The notes: generated by a model from the letters alone, not told the origin. DNA of 64,000 bases from Actinoplanes nipponensis (GCF_016862275.1 NZ_BOMQ01000024.1:88758-152757); one strand, 5' to 3'. Counted from the first letter of the stretch, positions 10,909-21,083 are shown. Program-made: numbers and translations.

Positions 10909-11172
10909 GTGAAGACGTTCGAAGAGTTGTTCGCCGAGTTGCAGGCGAAGGCGGCGCAGCGGACCCCGGGTTCGTCCACCGTCGTGGCGCTGGACAAGGG
11001 CGTGCACTTCATCGGGAAGAAGGTCGTCGAAGAGGCGGCCGAGTCCTGGATGGCCGCCGAGCACGAGGGGCCGGAGCGGGCCGCGGAGGAGATCTCGCAG
11101 CTGCTCTACCAGGCACAAGTCCTGATGATCGCCACCGGGCTCGAGCTCAAGGACGTGTACCGACATCTCTGA
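10909..11172 (+). CDS. hisE: phosphoribosyl-ATP pyrophosphatase
   Basis: An 87-residue enzyme that hydrolyses phosphoribosyl-ATP to phosphoribosyl-AMP, step two of histidine synthesis. It shows the all-alpha MazG-like fold with [27 protein letters not shown] (the metal-binding EExxE motif) and [16 protein letters not shown]. The GTG start is supported by family length; CACAAT 8 nt upstream may be its -10. The hisE-hisG pair is conserved in actinobacteria away from the main his operon. Confidence 0.95.
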   Translation: MKTFEELFAELQAKAAQRTPGSSTVVALDKGVHFIGKKVVEEAAESWMAAEHEGPERAAEEISQLLYQAQVLMIATGLELKDVYRHL

Positions 11173-11215
11173 CGTGTTTCTCCGCCTCATCGAGACCGAT
11201 CGAAGGAGCACGTCG

Positions 11216-12061
11216 ATGCTGCGCATCGCCATCCCCAACAAAGGCACCCTGTCCGCACCGGCCGCGCAGATGCTGCGCGACGCCGGCTACCGCCAGCGCA
11301 CCGACCCCAAGGACCTCGTCTGCCGTGACGAGGCCAACAGTGTCGAGTTCTTCTATCTGCGTCCCCGCGACATCGCCACCTACGTCGGCTCGGGTGACCT
11401 GGATCTCGGCATCACCGGCCGGGACCTGCTGGTCGACTCCGGCGTCCCCGCCGTCGAGGTGCTGGACCTGAGCTTCGGCGGGGCCACGTTCCGCTGGGCC
11501 GCCCCGGCCGGCACGCTCACCTCGGCCGACCAGATCGGCGGCCGGCGCATCGCCACCGCCTACCCCGGCGTGGTCGAGCGCTACCTGGAGGAGAACGAGC
11601 TCAAGGCCGACGTGGTCCGCCTCGACGGCGCGGTCGAGAACGCGGTGCGGCTGGGCGTCGCGGACGTGATCGCCGACGTGGTCGAGACCGGCACCACGCT
11701 GCGCCAGGCGGGCCTGGTCACCATCGGCGAGCCGATCCTGCGCAGCTCGGCGATCCTGATCGGGCGCGGCCCGGCGCCGGAGTCCGGCCCGGCCGCCCAG
11801 CTCATCCGGCGGCTGCAGGGCGTGCTGGTGGCCCGCTCCTTCGTGATGCTGGCCTACGACGTCCGGGCCGACCTGCTGGAGAACGCCACCGCGCTGACCC
11901 CGGGGATCGAGTCGCCGACCGTGTCGCCGCTGCACCGCGAGGGCTGGGTCGCCGTGCAGGCGATGGTCCGGCGCAACGACGTGCACCGGATCATGGACGA
12001 GCTGTACGAGCTCGGCGCGCGGGCCATCCTGGTCACCGACATCTCCAACTGCCGGCTGTAG
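11216..12061 (+). CDS. hisG: ATP phosphoribosyltransferase, long form
   Basis: A 281-residue enzyme for the first committed step of histidine synthesis (ATP plus PRPP). It opens MLRIAIPNKGTLS and contains DLGITGRDLLVDSG and the PRPP-binding stretch ADVIADVVETGTTLRQAGL. The length and the C-terminal block after about residue 205 (with VSPLHREGWVAVQAMV) mark the long form, which carries the histidine-sensing regulatory domain, so feedback inhibition by histidine is expected. The ATG follows a GAAGGAG site. It lies 43 bases after hisE, probably co-transcribed. Confidence 0.97.
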   Translation: MLRIAIPNKGTLSAPAAQMLRDAGYRQRTDPKDLVCRDEANSVEFFYLRPRDIATYVGSGDLDLGITGRDLLVDSGVPAVEVLDLSFGGATFRWAAPAGTLTSADQIGGRRIATAYPGVVERYLEENELKADVVRLDGAVENAVRLGVADVIADVVETGTTLRQAGLVTIGEPILRSSAILIGRGPAPESGPAAQLIRRLQGVLVARSFVMLAYDVRADLLENATALTPGIESPTVSPLHREGWVAVQAMVRRNDVHRIMDELYELGARAILVTDISNCRL

Positions 12062-12069
12062 GTGGCACA

Positions 12070-12528
12070 GTGGTGAGCGTGACTTCGACACAGGCGCCGG
12101 CCGTCTTCCGGCCCCGGCGCATCCGCTGGGTGGCCGGCTTCTCGGCGGCCGCCGTGGTGATCCTCTTCACCCTGCTCAGCTTCGGGCTGCACGGCTCGAC
12201 CGGCGACAACATGGGCACGTACCAGCGCGGCGACCAGTTCGCGATGATCGGCCTGGGCGTCCTGGTCGGGCTGGGCATCCTCGCGTTCACCCGCCCGCGG
12301 GCGGTGGCGGACGCGGACGGCGTCAAGGTACGCAACGTGATCGGCGGCTACGACCTGCCCTGGACGGCGGTGCGGGCGGTGCGCTTCGACCGCCACTCGC
12401 CCTGGGCCACCCTGGAGCTGCACGACGAGGAGATCGTGTCGGTCCACGCCCTGCAGGCGGCCGACAAGGAGTACGCCGTGGAGGGCGTTCGCGCACTTCG
12501 CGCCCTCCATTCGGCCGCCACGTCCTGA
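12070..12528 (+). CDS. membrane-anchored PH-domain protein
   Basis: A 152-residue protein with two predicted membrane helices (about 20-38 and 57-75) followed by a cytoplasmic bacterial PH-like domain (about 78-150, DADGVKVRNVIGGYDLPWTAV). A gene of this type follows hisG in many actinobacteria, but its role is unknown. I took the GTG at 12070; GTGs at 12073 and 12079 are equally possible because no ribosome-binding site separates it from hisG (8-base gap). Co-transcription with hisEG is likely. Confidence 0.7.
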   Translation: MVSVTSTQAPAVFRPRRIRWVAGFSAAAVVILFTLLSFGLHGSTGDNMGTYQRGDQFAMIGLGVLVGLGILAFTRPRAVADADGVKVRNVIGGYDLPWTAVRAVRFDRHSPWATLELHDEEIVSVHALQAADKEYAVEGVRALRALHSAATS

Positions 12529-12845
12529 GCTGGTAGACTCCCCCGGTAGTCGACCACGCCCCTTGACCTGAGGGGCGCGAAAGAGGAGCCCGCTGGTTCC
12601 CACCCCGTCGCCCTCGAGGTGGCTGGGTCCGGTCAACCGCTCCGGGAATTCCCGGTGGCGGCGTGCGTCCTCATGGACGCCGATGACCGGTCGAGCGGGC
12701 CCTGGCATTCGTGCCGGGGCCTTCTGCTTTCCTCGGCGCCCTGCTGAAGTGGGCGTGAGAGGGCCGACCGACATTGGCAGTGCGCTCGGCCCGCGGCGCA
12801 AGACCGCGGGCGGAGACATCCACTAGATCGTTCTGAGGAGGCCCC
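12529..12845 (+). promoter_or_regulatory. long structured leader of infC-rpmI-rplT
   Basis: A 317-base stretch without a credible gene. A -10-like TAGACT lies at 12534-12539. The predicted leader is full of perfect hairpins: 12557-12577 (CGCCCCT/AGGGGCG), 12642-12655 (CCGGGAATTCCCGG), 12665-12680 (GCGTCC/GGACGC), 12698-12721 (attenuator, listed separately) and 12790-12810 (CCCGCGG/CCGCGGG). This suits autoregulation by IF3 or L20, as known for this operon in other bacteria. The mechanism here is inference. Confidence 0.6.
12698..12730 (+). terminator. attenuator-like hairpin in the infC leader
   Basis: GGCCCTGGCA (12698-12707), loop TTCG, TGCCGGGGCC (12712-12721): a 10-bp stem with one G-U pair and a stable UUCG tetraloop. 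It is followed by the T-rich TTCTGCTTT. It looks like an intrinsic terminator 125 bases before infC. Confidence 0.55.
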
Positions 12846-13484
12846 ATCAGCGTCGAACCACGCGTGAACGAGCAGATCCGGGCACGGGAAGTCCGTCTGG
12901 TCGGCCCCGAGGGTGAGCAGGTGGGCATCGTCCCGCTCGAGCGCGCCCTGCAGCTGGCTGCGGACGTCGACCTGGATCTGGTCGAGGTAGCGCCGATGGC
13001 GCGCCCGCCGGTGTGCAAGCTCATGGACTTCGGCAAGTTCAAGTACGAGAGCGCACTCAAGGCGCGCGAAGCCCGGCGCAACCAGCAACAGACCGTCATC
13101 AAGGAAATGAAGCTCCGGCCGAAGATCGACCCGCACGACTACGAGACCAAGAAGGGTCACGTGGTCCGGTTCCTCAAGGCGGGCGACAAGGTCAAGGTGA
13201 CGATCATGTTCCGCGGTCGCGAGCAGAGTCGCCCCGAGCTGGGTTTCCGGCTCCTGCGCAGGCTCAGCGAAGAGATCTCGGAGCTGGGTTTCGTCGAGGC
13301 CAGTCCGAAGCAGGACGGCCGCAACATGATCATGGTTCTGGCACCGCACCGGGCGACCAAGGCCGCCGCCGCGGCTGTCATCGCGGCCAACGCGCGCCCA
13401 CCCCGGGAGCCGCGTGAAGGCGATGAGGCCGAGGCACCGCCGGCCGAGGCTGCTGCCGACACCAGCGCCGTAACCGCAGAGTAG
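12846..13484 (+). CDS. infC: translation initiation factor IF-3
   Basis: A 212-residue IF3, which binds the 30S subunit, blocks subunit joining and proofreads the start codon. Similarity begins [20 protein letters not shown], so the start is the non-canonical ATC at 12846, preceded at 4 nt by GAGGAGG (12835-12841). The first in-frame GTG (12864) lacks a ribosome-binding site and would delete six conserved residues. Rare AUU/AUC starts on infC allow autoregulation, since IF3 rejects such codons. Domains: N-domain to about residue 80, basic linker, C-domain with [20 protein letters not shown]. The C-terminal tail is Ala/Glu-rich. Confidence 0.95.
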   Translation: MSVEPRVNEQIRAREVRLVGPEGEQVGIVPLERALQLAADVDLDLVEVAPMARPPVCKLMDFGKFKYESALKAREARRNQQQTVIKEMKLRPKIDPHDYETKKGHVVRFLKAGDKVKVTIMFRGREQSRPELGFRLLRRLSEEISELGFVEASPKQDGRNMIMVLAPHRATKAAAAAVIAANARPPREPREGDEAEAPPAEAAADTSAVTAE

Positions 13485-13505
13485 TTATCAGAAAGAGGCG
13501 TTCGA

Positions 13506-13700
13506 GTGCCGAAGATGAAGAGCCACACCGGCATGGGCAAGCGGGTGAAGGTCACCGGTAAGGGCAAGATCGTGCGTGAGCTGGCCGGCAAGCGCCACCT
13601 GCTCGAGGGCAAGTCCTCGCACGTCACCCGCCGGATGACCGGTACGGTCACGGTGGCCAAGGCCGACACCAGGCGAGTCAAGAAAATGCTGGGCCGCTGA
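13506..13700 (+). CDS. rpmI: 50S ribosomal protein L35
   Basis: A 64-residue, strongly basic ribosomal protein beginning MPKMKSHTGMGKRVKVTG, with KGKIVRELAGKRHLLEGKS typical of L35. The GTG start follows AAAGAGG. It lies 21 bases after infC and 39 before rplT in the conserved infC-rpmI-rplT operon. Confidence 0.97.
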   Translation: MPKMKSHTGMGKRVKVTGKGKIVRELAGKRHLLEGKSSHVTRRMTGTVTVAKADTRRVKKMLGR

Positions 13701-13739
13701 CGCGCGCGCCACACACGTTCCCCTGTTAGGAGTACAGAA

Positions 13740-14132
13740 ATGGCACGCGTCAAGCGGGCAGTGAACGCCCAGAAGAAGCGCCGTACGCTGCTGGAAACGG
13801 CCAGCGGCTACCGCGGACAGCGCTCGCGGCTGTACCGCAAGGCCAAGGAGCAGGTGCTGCACTCGATGCAGTACGCGTACCGCGACCGCCGTGACCGCAA
13901 GGGCGACTTCCGCCAGCTGTGGATCACGCGCATCAACGCGGGCGCGCGGGCCAACGGCCTGACCTACAACCGCCTGATCCAGGGTCTGAAGCTGGCCGGC
14001 GTCGAGGTGGACCGCAAGATCCTCGCCGACATGGCCGTCAACGACGCCGCCTCGTTCGCGGCGATCGTCGAGATCGCGCGGGCCGCGGTGGCGGCCGAGG
14101 GCACCGGCGGCGCCGCCGCCCAGGCTGCCTGA
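13740..14132 (+). CDS. rplT: 50S ribosomal protein L20
   Basis: A 130-residue protein binding 23S rRNA early in 50S assembly. It opens [19 protein letters not shown] and carries the family block [19 protein letters not shown] and [20 protein letters not shown]. In other bacteria L20 represses its own operon through the leader mRNA; the structured leader at 12529-12845 could serve this role here. Start ATG follows TAGGAGT. A GTGA-loop hairpin after the stop separates it from trmH. Confidence 0.97.
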   Translation: MARVKRAVNAQKKRRTLLETASGYRGQRSRLYRKAKEQVLHSMQYAYRDRRDRKGDFRQLWITRINAGARANGLTYNRLIQGLKLAGVEVDRKILADMAVNDAASFAAIVEIARAAVAAEGTGGAAAQAA

Positions 14133-14148
14133 TCGTCAGCACTTCTTC

Positions 14149-14180
14149 GGGGCGTCTTCCGGGTGACCGGGAGGCGCCCC
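14149..14180 (+). terminator. terminator-like hairpin after rplT
   Basis: A 14-bp stem (14149-14162 with 14167-14180, two G-U pairs) closed by a GTGA tetraloop. There is no T tract, as is common in actinobacteria. It lies between rplT and trmH and may only attenuate read-through. Confidence 0.6.
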
Positions 14181-14205
14181 GATGCTGTTCCCTCCAGGAG
14201 GACAC

Positions 14206-14954
14206 GTGACCTTCACGCCCCGTACCCCCAGGGTCGTCGCGGCCCGGCGCCTGCAGCGTCGCCGCGACCGCGACCAGAGCGGCCGCTTCCTCGCGGAGGG
14301 CCCGCAGGCGGTGCGCTCCGCCCTGGCCGCGGGGGTCGTCCTGGAGCTGTTCGGTACGGAGGCGGCGCTGACCCGGCACGCCGACCTGGCGTCCCAGGCG
14401 CCGGTCGTGTCCCCGGTGACCGACGACGGTCTCGCGGCGCTGGCCGAGACCGTCCAGCCGCAGGGCCTGGTGGCCGTCTGCGAGCAGCTGGACGTGCCGC
14501 TGGCCGAGGCGCTGGCCAAGGCCCCGCGCCTGGTGGCGGTGGCGGTGGAGATCCGCGACCCGGGCAACGCGGGCACGATCCTGCGCACCGCGGACGCGGC
14601 CGGCGCCGGCGCGGTGATCTTCGCGGGCGACGCGGTCGACCCCTACAACGGCAAGTGCGTGCGGGCGTCGGCGGGCAGCCTCTTCCACGTCGACGTGGTC
14701 CGCGCCCCGCTGCCCGTGGTGGACGAGCTGCGCGACTACGGCCTGCAGGTGCTGGCCACCACCGGGCACGGCGACGCCGGCCTCGACGAGCTCGACGACG
14801 ACGGCTCGCTGGCCCGCCCGACGGCGTGGCTGTTCGGATCGGAGGCCCACGGGCTGCCGGAGGACCTGCTGGAGGCGGCCGACAAGCGGGTCCGGATCCC
14901 GATCTACGGCGGCGCGGAGAGCCTGAACCTGGCGGCGGCGGCCGCGGTGTGCCT

Positions 14955-14982
<28 letters not shown>
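14206..14982 (+). CDS. TrmH/SpoU-family RNA 2'-O-methyltransferase
   Basis: A 258-residue SAM-dependent rRNA or tRNA ribose methyltransferase with the alpha/beta-knot fold. An N-terminal substrate-binding part includes RLQRRRDRDQSGRFLAEGPQ. The SPOUT domain carries motif 1 VEIRDPGNAGTILRTADAAG, motif 2 WLFGSEAHGLPEDLL and motif 3 IPIYGGAESLNLAAAAAVCLY. I chose the GTG at 14206 because AGGAGG lies 4 nt upstream; an ATG at 14182 in the same frame has no such site. Its place after rplT and before pheST is conserved in actinobacteria; the modified nucleotide is unknown. Confidence 0.9.
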
Positions 14983-16615
<1,633 letters not shown>

Positions 16616-16617
16616 TC

Positions 16618-19095
16618 ATGAAGCTGTCTCTGTCGTGGCTCCGCGAGTACGTGGAGCTGCCGGCGGCCGTGTCCGCCGAGGAGCTCGAGCGCAAGCTGGT
16701 CGACCTGGGCATCGAGGTCGAGTCGATCGTCGACCAGGCCGCCACGGTCGTCGGCGACCTGGTCGTCGGCCGGGTGCTGGAGATCGAGGAGCTGACCGGC
16801 TTCAAGAAGCCGATCCGGTTCACCCGCGTCGACGTCGGCAACCCGGAGCCGCAGGAGATCGTCTGCGGCGCGCGCAACTTCTCGGTCGGCGACCTCGTGG
16901 TGGTCATCCTGCCCGGCGGTGAGCTGCCGGGCGGGTTCAGGATCGGCGCCCGCAAGACGTACGGGCGCAACTCCAACGGCATGATCTGCTCCGCCGCCGA
17001 GCTCGGGCTCAGCGGGGACCACTCGGGCATCATCGTGCTGCCCGAGGGCGCGGGCGTGCCCGGCGTGGACGCGCGCCCGATCGTCGGGCTCGACGACGTG
17101 ATCCTGGACCTGGAGATCACCCCGGACCGCGGCTACCAGATGAGCGTGCGGGGCATCGCCCGGGAGCTGTCCTACGCGTACGCCTCGGCGTACACCGACC
17201 CGGGCGCGGCGACCGCCCCGGGCGCGACCGCCGAGGCGCCGTGGCCGGTGCGGCTCGACGACACGGTCGGCTGCGACCGCTTCTCCGCGCGCGTGGTCCG
17301 GGGCATCGACCCGTCCGCGCCCTCCCCGGAGTGGATGCAGCGCCGGCTCGTCACCGCCGGGGTGCGGACCATCTCGCTGGCCGTGGACATCACCAACTAC
17401 GTGATGCTCGAGCTGGGCCAGCCGATGCACGTGTTCGACCTGAACCTGCTGCGCGGCGGCCTGCTCGTGCGCCGCGCCAACGCCGGGGAGAAGCTGACCA
17501 CCCTGGACGGTGTCGCCCGCGTGCTCGACGCCGAGGACATGGTGATCTGCGACGACTCCGGGCCGATCTCGCTGGCCGCGGTCATGGGCGGCGAGACCAG
17601 CGAGGTGCAGCCGGACACGGTGGACGTGCTGCTGGAGGCCGCGCACTGGGACCCGGTGATGGTGGGCCGCACGGCGCGCCGGCACAAGCTGTTCAGCGAG
17701 GCGGCGAAGCGCTGGGAGCGCGGCGTCGACCCGCGGCTGACGCTGGTCGCCCTGGACCGGGCCGTGGCGCTGCTGACCGGGCACGCGGGCGGCACGGTCG
17801 ACGAGCGGGTGCTGGACCTGGACCATGTGGTGGCCCCGGCGCCGGTGCTGCTCGACACCACGCTGGCCACCCGGCGCATCGGGGTGGCGTACGACGTCGA
17901 GCAGGTCACCACCCTGCTCGGCCAGGTCGGCTGCGCGGTCCGCGGGGTCGAGCCGCTGGAGGTCACCCCGCCGTCCTGGCGGCCCGACCTGGTGGCGCCG
18001 ATCGACCTGGTCGAGGAGGTGGCCCGGCTCGGCGGCTACGACGCCATCCCGAGCATCCTGCCGCCCGTGCACGGCGGCGGCGAGCTCACGCCCGCGCAGA
18101 CGCGCCGGCGCACGGTGGGCCGGGCCCTGGCCGAGAACGGCTACGTCGAGGTGCTGTCGTACCCGTTCGTGGCGCCCGGCGTCGCGGACGCGTTCGGCCT
18201 GGCCGACGACGACCCGCGGCGCAGCGCTGTGCGGCTGACCAACCCGCTGTCGGAGCAGGAGCCGCTGCTGCGCACGTCGCTGCTGGCCTCGCTGGCGAGC
18301 ACCCTCAAGCGCAACCTGGGCCGCGGCGAGCGCGACCTGGCGCTCTACGAGGCCGGCACGGTCTTCCTGCCGCACCTGACGGCCGTCGCGCCGCCGGCGC
18401 TCGGGGTGGACCACGGTCCGTCCGCCGAGGACTGGACGGCGGCCAACGCCATCGTCCCCGAGCAGCCGTGGCACCTCGCCGCGGTGCTGACCGGGGAGGC
18501 GGCGCCGGCCGGCTGGTGGGGCGCGGGCCGCCCCGCGACCTGGTCGGACGCGATCGAGGCGGCGCGCATCGCGCTGTCCGCGGCGGGCCTGACCCCGGAC
18601 CGGATCACGGTACGGGCGGCCGAGCACGCCCCGTGGCACCCGGGCCGGTGCGCGGCGATCGCGGTCGACGGCACCGTCATCGGCTACGCGGGCGAGTTGC
18701 ACCCGGGCGTGCTGTCGGCGCTGGAACTGCCGAAGCGTACGTGCGCGATGGAGCTCGACCTGGACGCGATCCCGGCGGCGCCGGTGACCCAGGCCCGGCA
18801 CATCTCCACGTTCCCGCCCGCGCTGATCGACGTGGCGCTGGTGGTGGACGAGGCGGTGCCGGCGGCCGAGGTCGAGGCGGCGCTGACCGAGGGGGCGGGC
18901 CCGCTGCTGGAGTCGGTCCGGCTCTTCGACGTGTACGCCTCGGCCCAGCTCGGCGCCGGGCTGAAGAGCCTGGCGTACAAGCTGACCTTCCGCGCGCCGG
19001 ACCGGACGCTGACGGTCGAGGAGGCCGTGGCGGCCCGGGACGCGGCGGTCGCCCTGGCGTCGTCGCGGGTGGGCGCCAGCCTCCGCGGCGCCTGA
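16618..19095 (+). CDS. pheT: phenylalanyl-tRNA synthetase beta subunit
   Basis: An 825-residue subunit with the full bacterial layout: B1 (1-40), an EMAP-type tRNA-binding domain (about 40-150), B3/B4 editing domain (about 210-370), B5 DNA-binding-like domain (about 395-470), the catalytic-like core, and a C-terminal ferredoxin-fold anticodon-binding domain (about 730-825, HISTFPPALIDVALVVDE). It hydrolyses mischarged Tyr-tRNA(Phe) and binds tRNA. Length is normal and nothing is missing. Terminated by the strong palindrome at 19104-19145. Confidence 0.96.
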   Translation: MKLSLSWLREYVELPAAVSAEELERKLVDLGIEVESIVDQAATVVGDLVVGRVLEIEELTGFKKPIRFTRVDVGNPEPQEIVCGARNFSVGDLVVVILPGGELPGGFRIGARKTYGRNSNGMICSAAELGLSGDHSGIIVLPEGAGVPGVDARPIVGLDDVILDLEITPDRGYQMSVRGIARELSYAYASAYTDPGAATAPGATAEAPWPVRLDDTVGCDRFSARVVRGIDPSAPSPEWMQRRLVTAGVRTISLAVDITNYVMLELGQPMHVFDLNLLRGGLLVRRANAGEKLTTLDGVARVLDAEDMVICDDSGPISLAAVMGGETSEVQPDTVDVLLEAAHWDPVMVGRTARRHKLFSEAAKRWERGVDPRLTLVALDRAVALLTGHAGGTVDERVLDLDHVVAPAPVLLDTTLATRRIGVAYDVEQVTTLLGQVGCAVRGVEPLEVTPPSWRPDLVAPIDLVEEVARLGGYDAIPSILPPVHGGGELTPAQTRRRTVGRALAENGYVEVLSYPFVAPGVADAFGLADDDPRRSAVRLTNPLSEQEPLLRTSLLASLASTLKRNLGRGERDLALYEAGTVFLPHLTAVAPPALGVDHGPSAEDWTAANAIVPEQPWHLAAVLTGEAAPAGWWGAGRPATWSDAIEAARIALSAAGLTPDRITVRAAEHAPWHPGRCAAIAVDGTVIGYAGELHPGVLSALELPKRTCAMELDLDAIPAAPVTQARHISTFPPALIDVALVVDEAVPAAEVEAALTEGAGPLLESVRLFDVYASAQLGAGLKSLAYKLTFRAPDRTLTVEEAVAARDAAVALASSRVGASLRGA

Positions 19096-19103
19096 CCGAG
19101 CCC

Positions 19104-19145
19104 GGCGGCGGCCGGGACCTCCCGCGGGAGGTCCCGGCCGCCGCC
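19104..19145. terminator. bidirectional terminator between pheT and a convergent operon
   Basis: A 42-base perfect palindrome: 19104-19124 is exactly complementary to 19125-19145 (core GGGACCTCCC / GGGAGGTCCC). It can fold on transcripts from either strand and ends 28 bases before the stop of the convergent gene. No T tract on either side. Confidence 0.75.
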
Positions 19146-19173
19146 GTTCGCCGGCGGCCGGGCAGGCTGATCC

Positions 19174-19533
19174 TCAGCCGGCCAGGCGGGCGGCGTGCGC
19201 GCGTTCCTCCGGGGCGATCGTGCCCGGGCCGGAGCTGACCAGCGACCAGAAGCTCGACGTGCCGTCCGGGCCGGCGAAGGCCCCGGCCGCCAGCGCCTCG
19301 TCGATCAGCTCGCGCACCTCCGTCTCGCGCTCCGGCGCCGTCGCGAACAGGACGTGCAGCCGCACCTCGCCGTCGGTGCGTTCCGCGCTGGTGTGGTGCT
19401 CGGCCAGCGGGCAGGGCGGCTCGTGCTGCCAGTGTCCGCACAGGGCCGTGGTGATCGCGCCGCCCGGCGCCCGCGGGTCGGCCTCCGGGCCCATCATCAG
19501 GACGGCGTCGTGGGCGTAGGCGCGGCGGCTCAT
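19174..19533 (-). CDS. small conserved-looking protein with Cys/His cluster
   Basis: A 119-residue soluble protein I cannot assign. Its middle has a Cys/His-rich stretch, CGHWQHEPPCPLAEHH (about residues 34-49), which could bind a metal. The C-terminal half is mildly acidic with a helix-rich pattern. The ATG overlaps the stop of the upstream SAM-hydrolase-fold gene (ATGA), so the two are translated together and probably act together. No signal peptide or membrane segment. Confidence 0.65.
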   Translation of the reverse strand: MSRRAYAHDAVLMMGPEADPRAPGGAITTALCGHWQHEPPCPLAEHHTSAERTDGEVRLHVLFATAPERETEVRELIDEALAAGAFAGPDGTSSFWSLVSSGPGTIAPEERAHAARLAG

Positions 19534-20306
19534 CCGACGATCTCGACCGGGGCGCCGGCGGGTGGGAAGCCGAACAGCTCGGCCGCGTTCCCGCCGCGGG
19601 CCAGCAGCTCGAAACACCTCCGGTCGGGGCCGCCGGCGCCGCCGGGCCAGCCCGAGCTGCCCGGGGCGAACGACACCGCACCGGCCGGTACGGCGAACAC
19701 GCCGTCGCTGACCACGGCGTCGGCCTCGGCGTCGCCGATGCGCACCCGTACGGTGACGCCGGTCTCCGCCGGGGCGGTGAACCAGCTGGTCTTGAGGTTG
19801 CCGTACCCGTCGGTGTAGACCACCACCCGGCGCGGGGCCGGCGCGATCCGCACCACGTCGCCGAGCAGGCCGTCGTCGCCGCGGACCAGGCCCGCGACCG
19901 CGGCCGGGAACACGTCCCGGGAGCGGAACTGCGAGCCCGCGTCCGGCACGTTCACCGCGCGCAGCGGCACACCCTCGTCGGCCAGGAACGACAGGCTGGC
20001 GCCGGAGTCCACGCCCACGACCAGGACGCCCGAGGGCAGCCGCGCGGCGACCAGGCGCTCGCCGGCGTTGTCCTCGCGCGGCTGGTCCTCGTCCTGGCGG
20101 GGCGCCACGTTGGCGTAGATCACCCGGTCGGCCGGGCCGTACCCGAAGGCCAGCTGGGCCACGCAGAACCCGGCGCCGACCGTGTCGAACGGCGGCACCG
20201 GCAGCGCGGCGAGGTCGGCCGCGGGCAGCAGCTCGGCGAACGTCTGGCGAACCTCGGCGAAGGCGAGGTCCCCGGTGCCGTAGTCGGCCACGACGGTGAT
20301 GAGCAT
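19530..20306 (-). CDS. SAM-hydrolase/chlorinase-fold protein with altered active site
   Basis: A 258-residue protein of the DUF62 superfamily (SAM hydroxide adenosyltransferases, SalL chlorinase, fluorinase). N-domain landmarks are VVADYGTGD and the spacing to IYANVAPR; C-domain landmarks are VVVYTDGYGNLKTSW. Family members have VDPGVG and TFHGRD motifs carrying the catalytic Asp and His; here these regions read YANVAPRQ and QFRSRD (126-131), so both appear lost. It may bind SAM or another nucleoside without the usual hydrolysis. The ATG has a TAGGCT -10 at 7 nt. First gene of a two-gene operon with the Cys/His protein. Confidence 0.75.
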   Translation of the reverse strand: MLITVVADYGTGDLAFAEVRQTFAELLPAADLAALPVPPFDTVGAGFCVAQLAFGYGPADRVIYANVAPRQDEDQPREDNAGERLVAARLPSGVLVVGVDSGASLSFLADEGVPLRAVNVPDAGSQFRSRDVFPAAVAGLVRGDDGLLGDVVRIAPAPRRVVVYTDGYGNLKTSWFTAPAETGVTVRVRIGDAEADAVVSDGVFAVPAGAVSFAPGSSGWPGGAGGPDRRCFELLARGGNAAELFGFPPAGAPVEIVG

Positions 20307-20313
20307 GGGGTCA

Positions 20314-20319
20314 AGCCTA
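20314..20319 (-). promoter_or_regulatory. -10 box of the DUF62-like operon
   Basis: TAGGCT on the minus strand, 7 nt before the ATG at 20306, with no ribosome-binding site: leaderless arrangement. Confidence 0.5.
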
Positions 20320-20340
20320 GGGACCGCGGGGCGTCGCCGC

Positions 20341-21075
20341 TCACCTCTCGGTCAGGAACGAGACTGCCTCGGTCAGCGCGTGGTCGGTGAGGACCGGGTC
20401 GTGCCGGGCGCCGACGTCCCGCATGAACGCGTGCTCGCCGCCGGCGTACACGTGCAGCTCCAGGTCCTCCTGCCCGGCGGCGTACAGGGCGCTCACGATC
20501 CGCAGCCGGGCGTCGGCGGGCACGTGCGGGTCCCGCGACCCGAACACGATCATCAGCCGCCCGGCGATGTCGGCGGCCCGGGCGAGCGACCCCGCGTCGG
20601 CGTCGGCGCCGAGGGCGCCGTTGTGCAGCCCGGTCGGGTAGAAACACACCGTGGCCGCGACCCGGGGGTCGAAGGCGGCCCGGAACGCGAGGTGGCCGCC
20701 GAGGCAGAAGCCGGTCGCGAACAACGTCGTGACGTCGCTGCGCCCGGCGAGGTGGTCCAGGACGGCGGCGCGGTCCTCGTCGAACTGGGCGGTCGTGGTG
20801 GCGGCCGCGCCGGCCAGGCCGGCCTGCTTGCCCGCGTCGTCGAACTCCAGCGCGACGCCGGCCAGGTCGGTCCGGGGGTAGATCTCCGGCGCGCAGACCA
20901 CGAAACCGGCCGAGGCCAGCCGCCGGGCGGTGCGCAGGGTGGACTCGGTCAGCTGGAAGATGTCGGTGTAGAGCAGCAGGCCCGGCCAGGGACCGGCGCC
21001 GGCCGGGCTGATCACCATCGCGCGGATCTCGTAGCCGGACGCCGGCACGCGAACCTCGTCCTCACGCAGCTTCAT
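20341..21075 (-). CDS. dienelactone hydrolase-family protein
   Basis: A 244-residue cytosolic alpha/beta hydrolase of the dienelactone hydrolase (carboxymethylenebutenolidase) family. The nucleophile elbow is GFCLGG with Cys124; Asp182 (GSRDPHVP) and His215 (GGEHAFMRD) complete the Cys-Asp-His triad. No aromatic-degradation genes are near, so the natural substrate is unclear; many such enzymes act on other esters or lactones. Its own leaderless promoter (TAGGGT) is visible. Confidence 0.88.
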   Translation of the reverse strand: MKLREDEVRVPASGYEIRAMVISPAGAGPWPGLLLYTDIFQLTESTLRTARRLASAGFVVCAPEIYPRTDLAGVALEFDDAGKQAGLAGAAATTTAQFDEDRAAVLDHLAGRSDVTTLFATGFCLGGHLAFRAAFDPRVAATVCFYPTGLHNGALGADADAGSLARAADIAGRLMIVFGSRDPHVPADARLRIVSALYAAGQEDLELHVYAGGEHAFMRDVGARHDPVLTDHALTEAVSFLTER

Positions 21076-21083
21076 GCCGAGTG

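Noticed and set aside
12673..12747. A 24-codon ORF (MDADDRSSGPWHSC...) over the infC leader hairpin as leader peptide
   Set aside because: No ribosome-binding site; its ATG is in the loop of a hairpin; no run of control codons. The leader is better explained by RNA structure.
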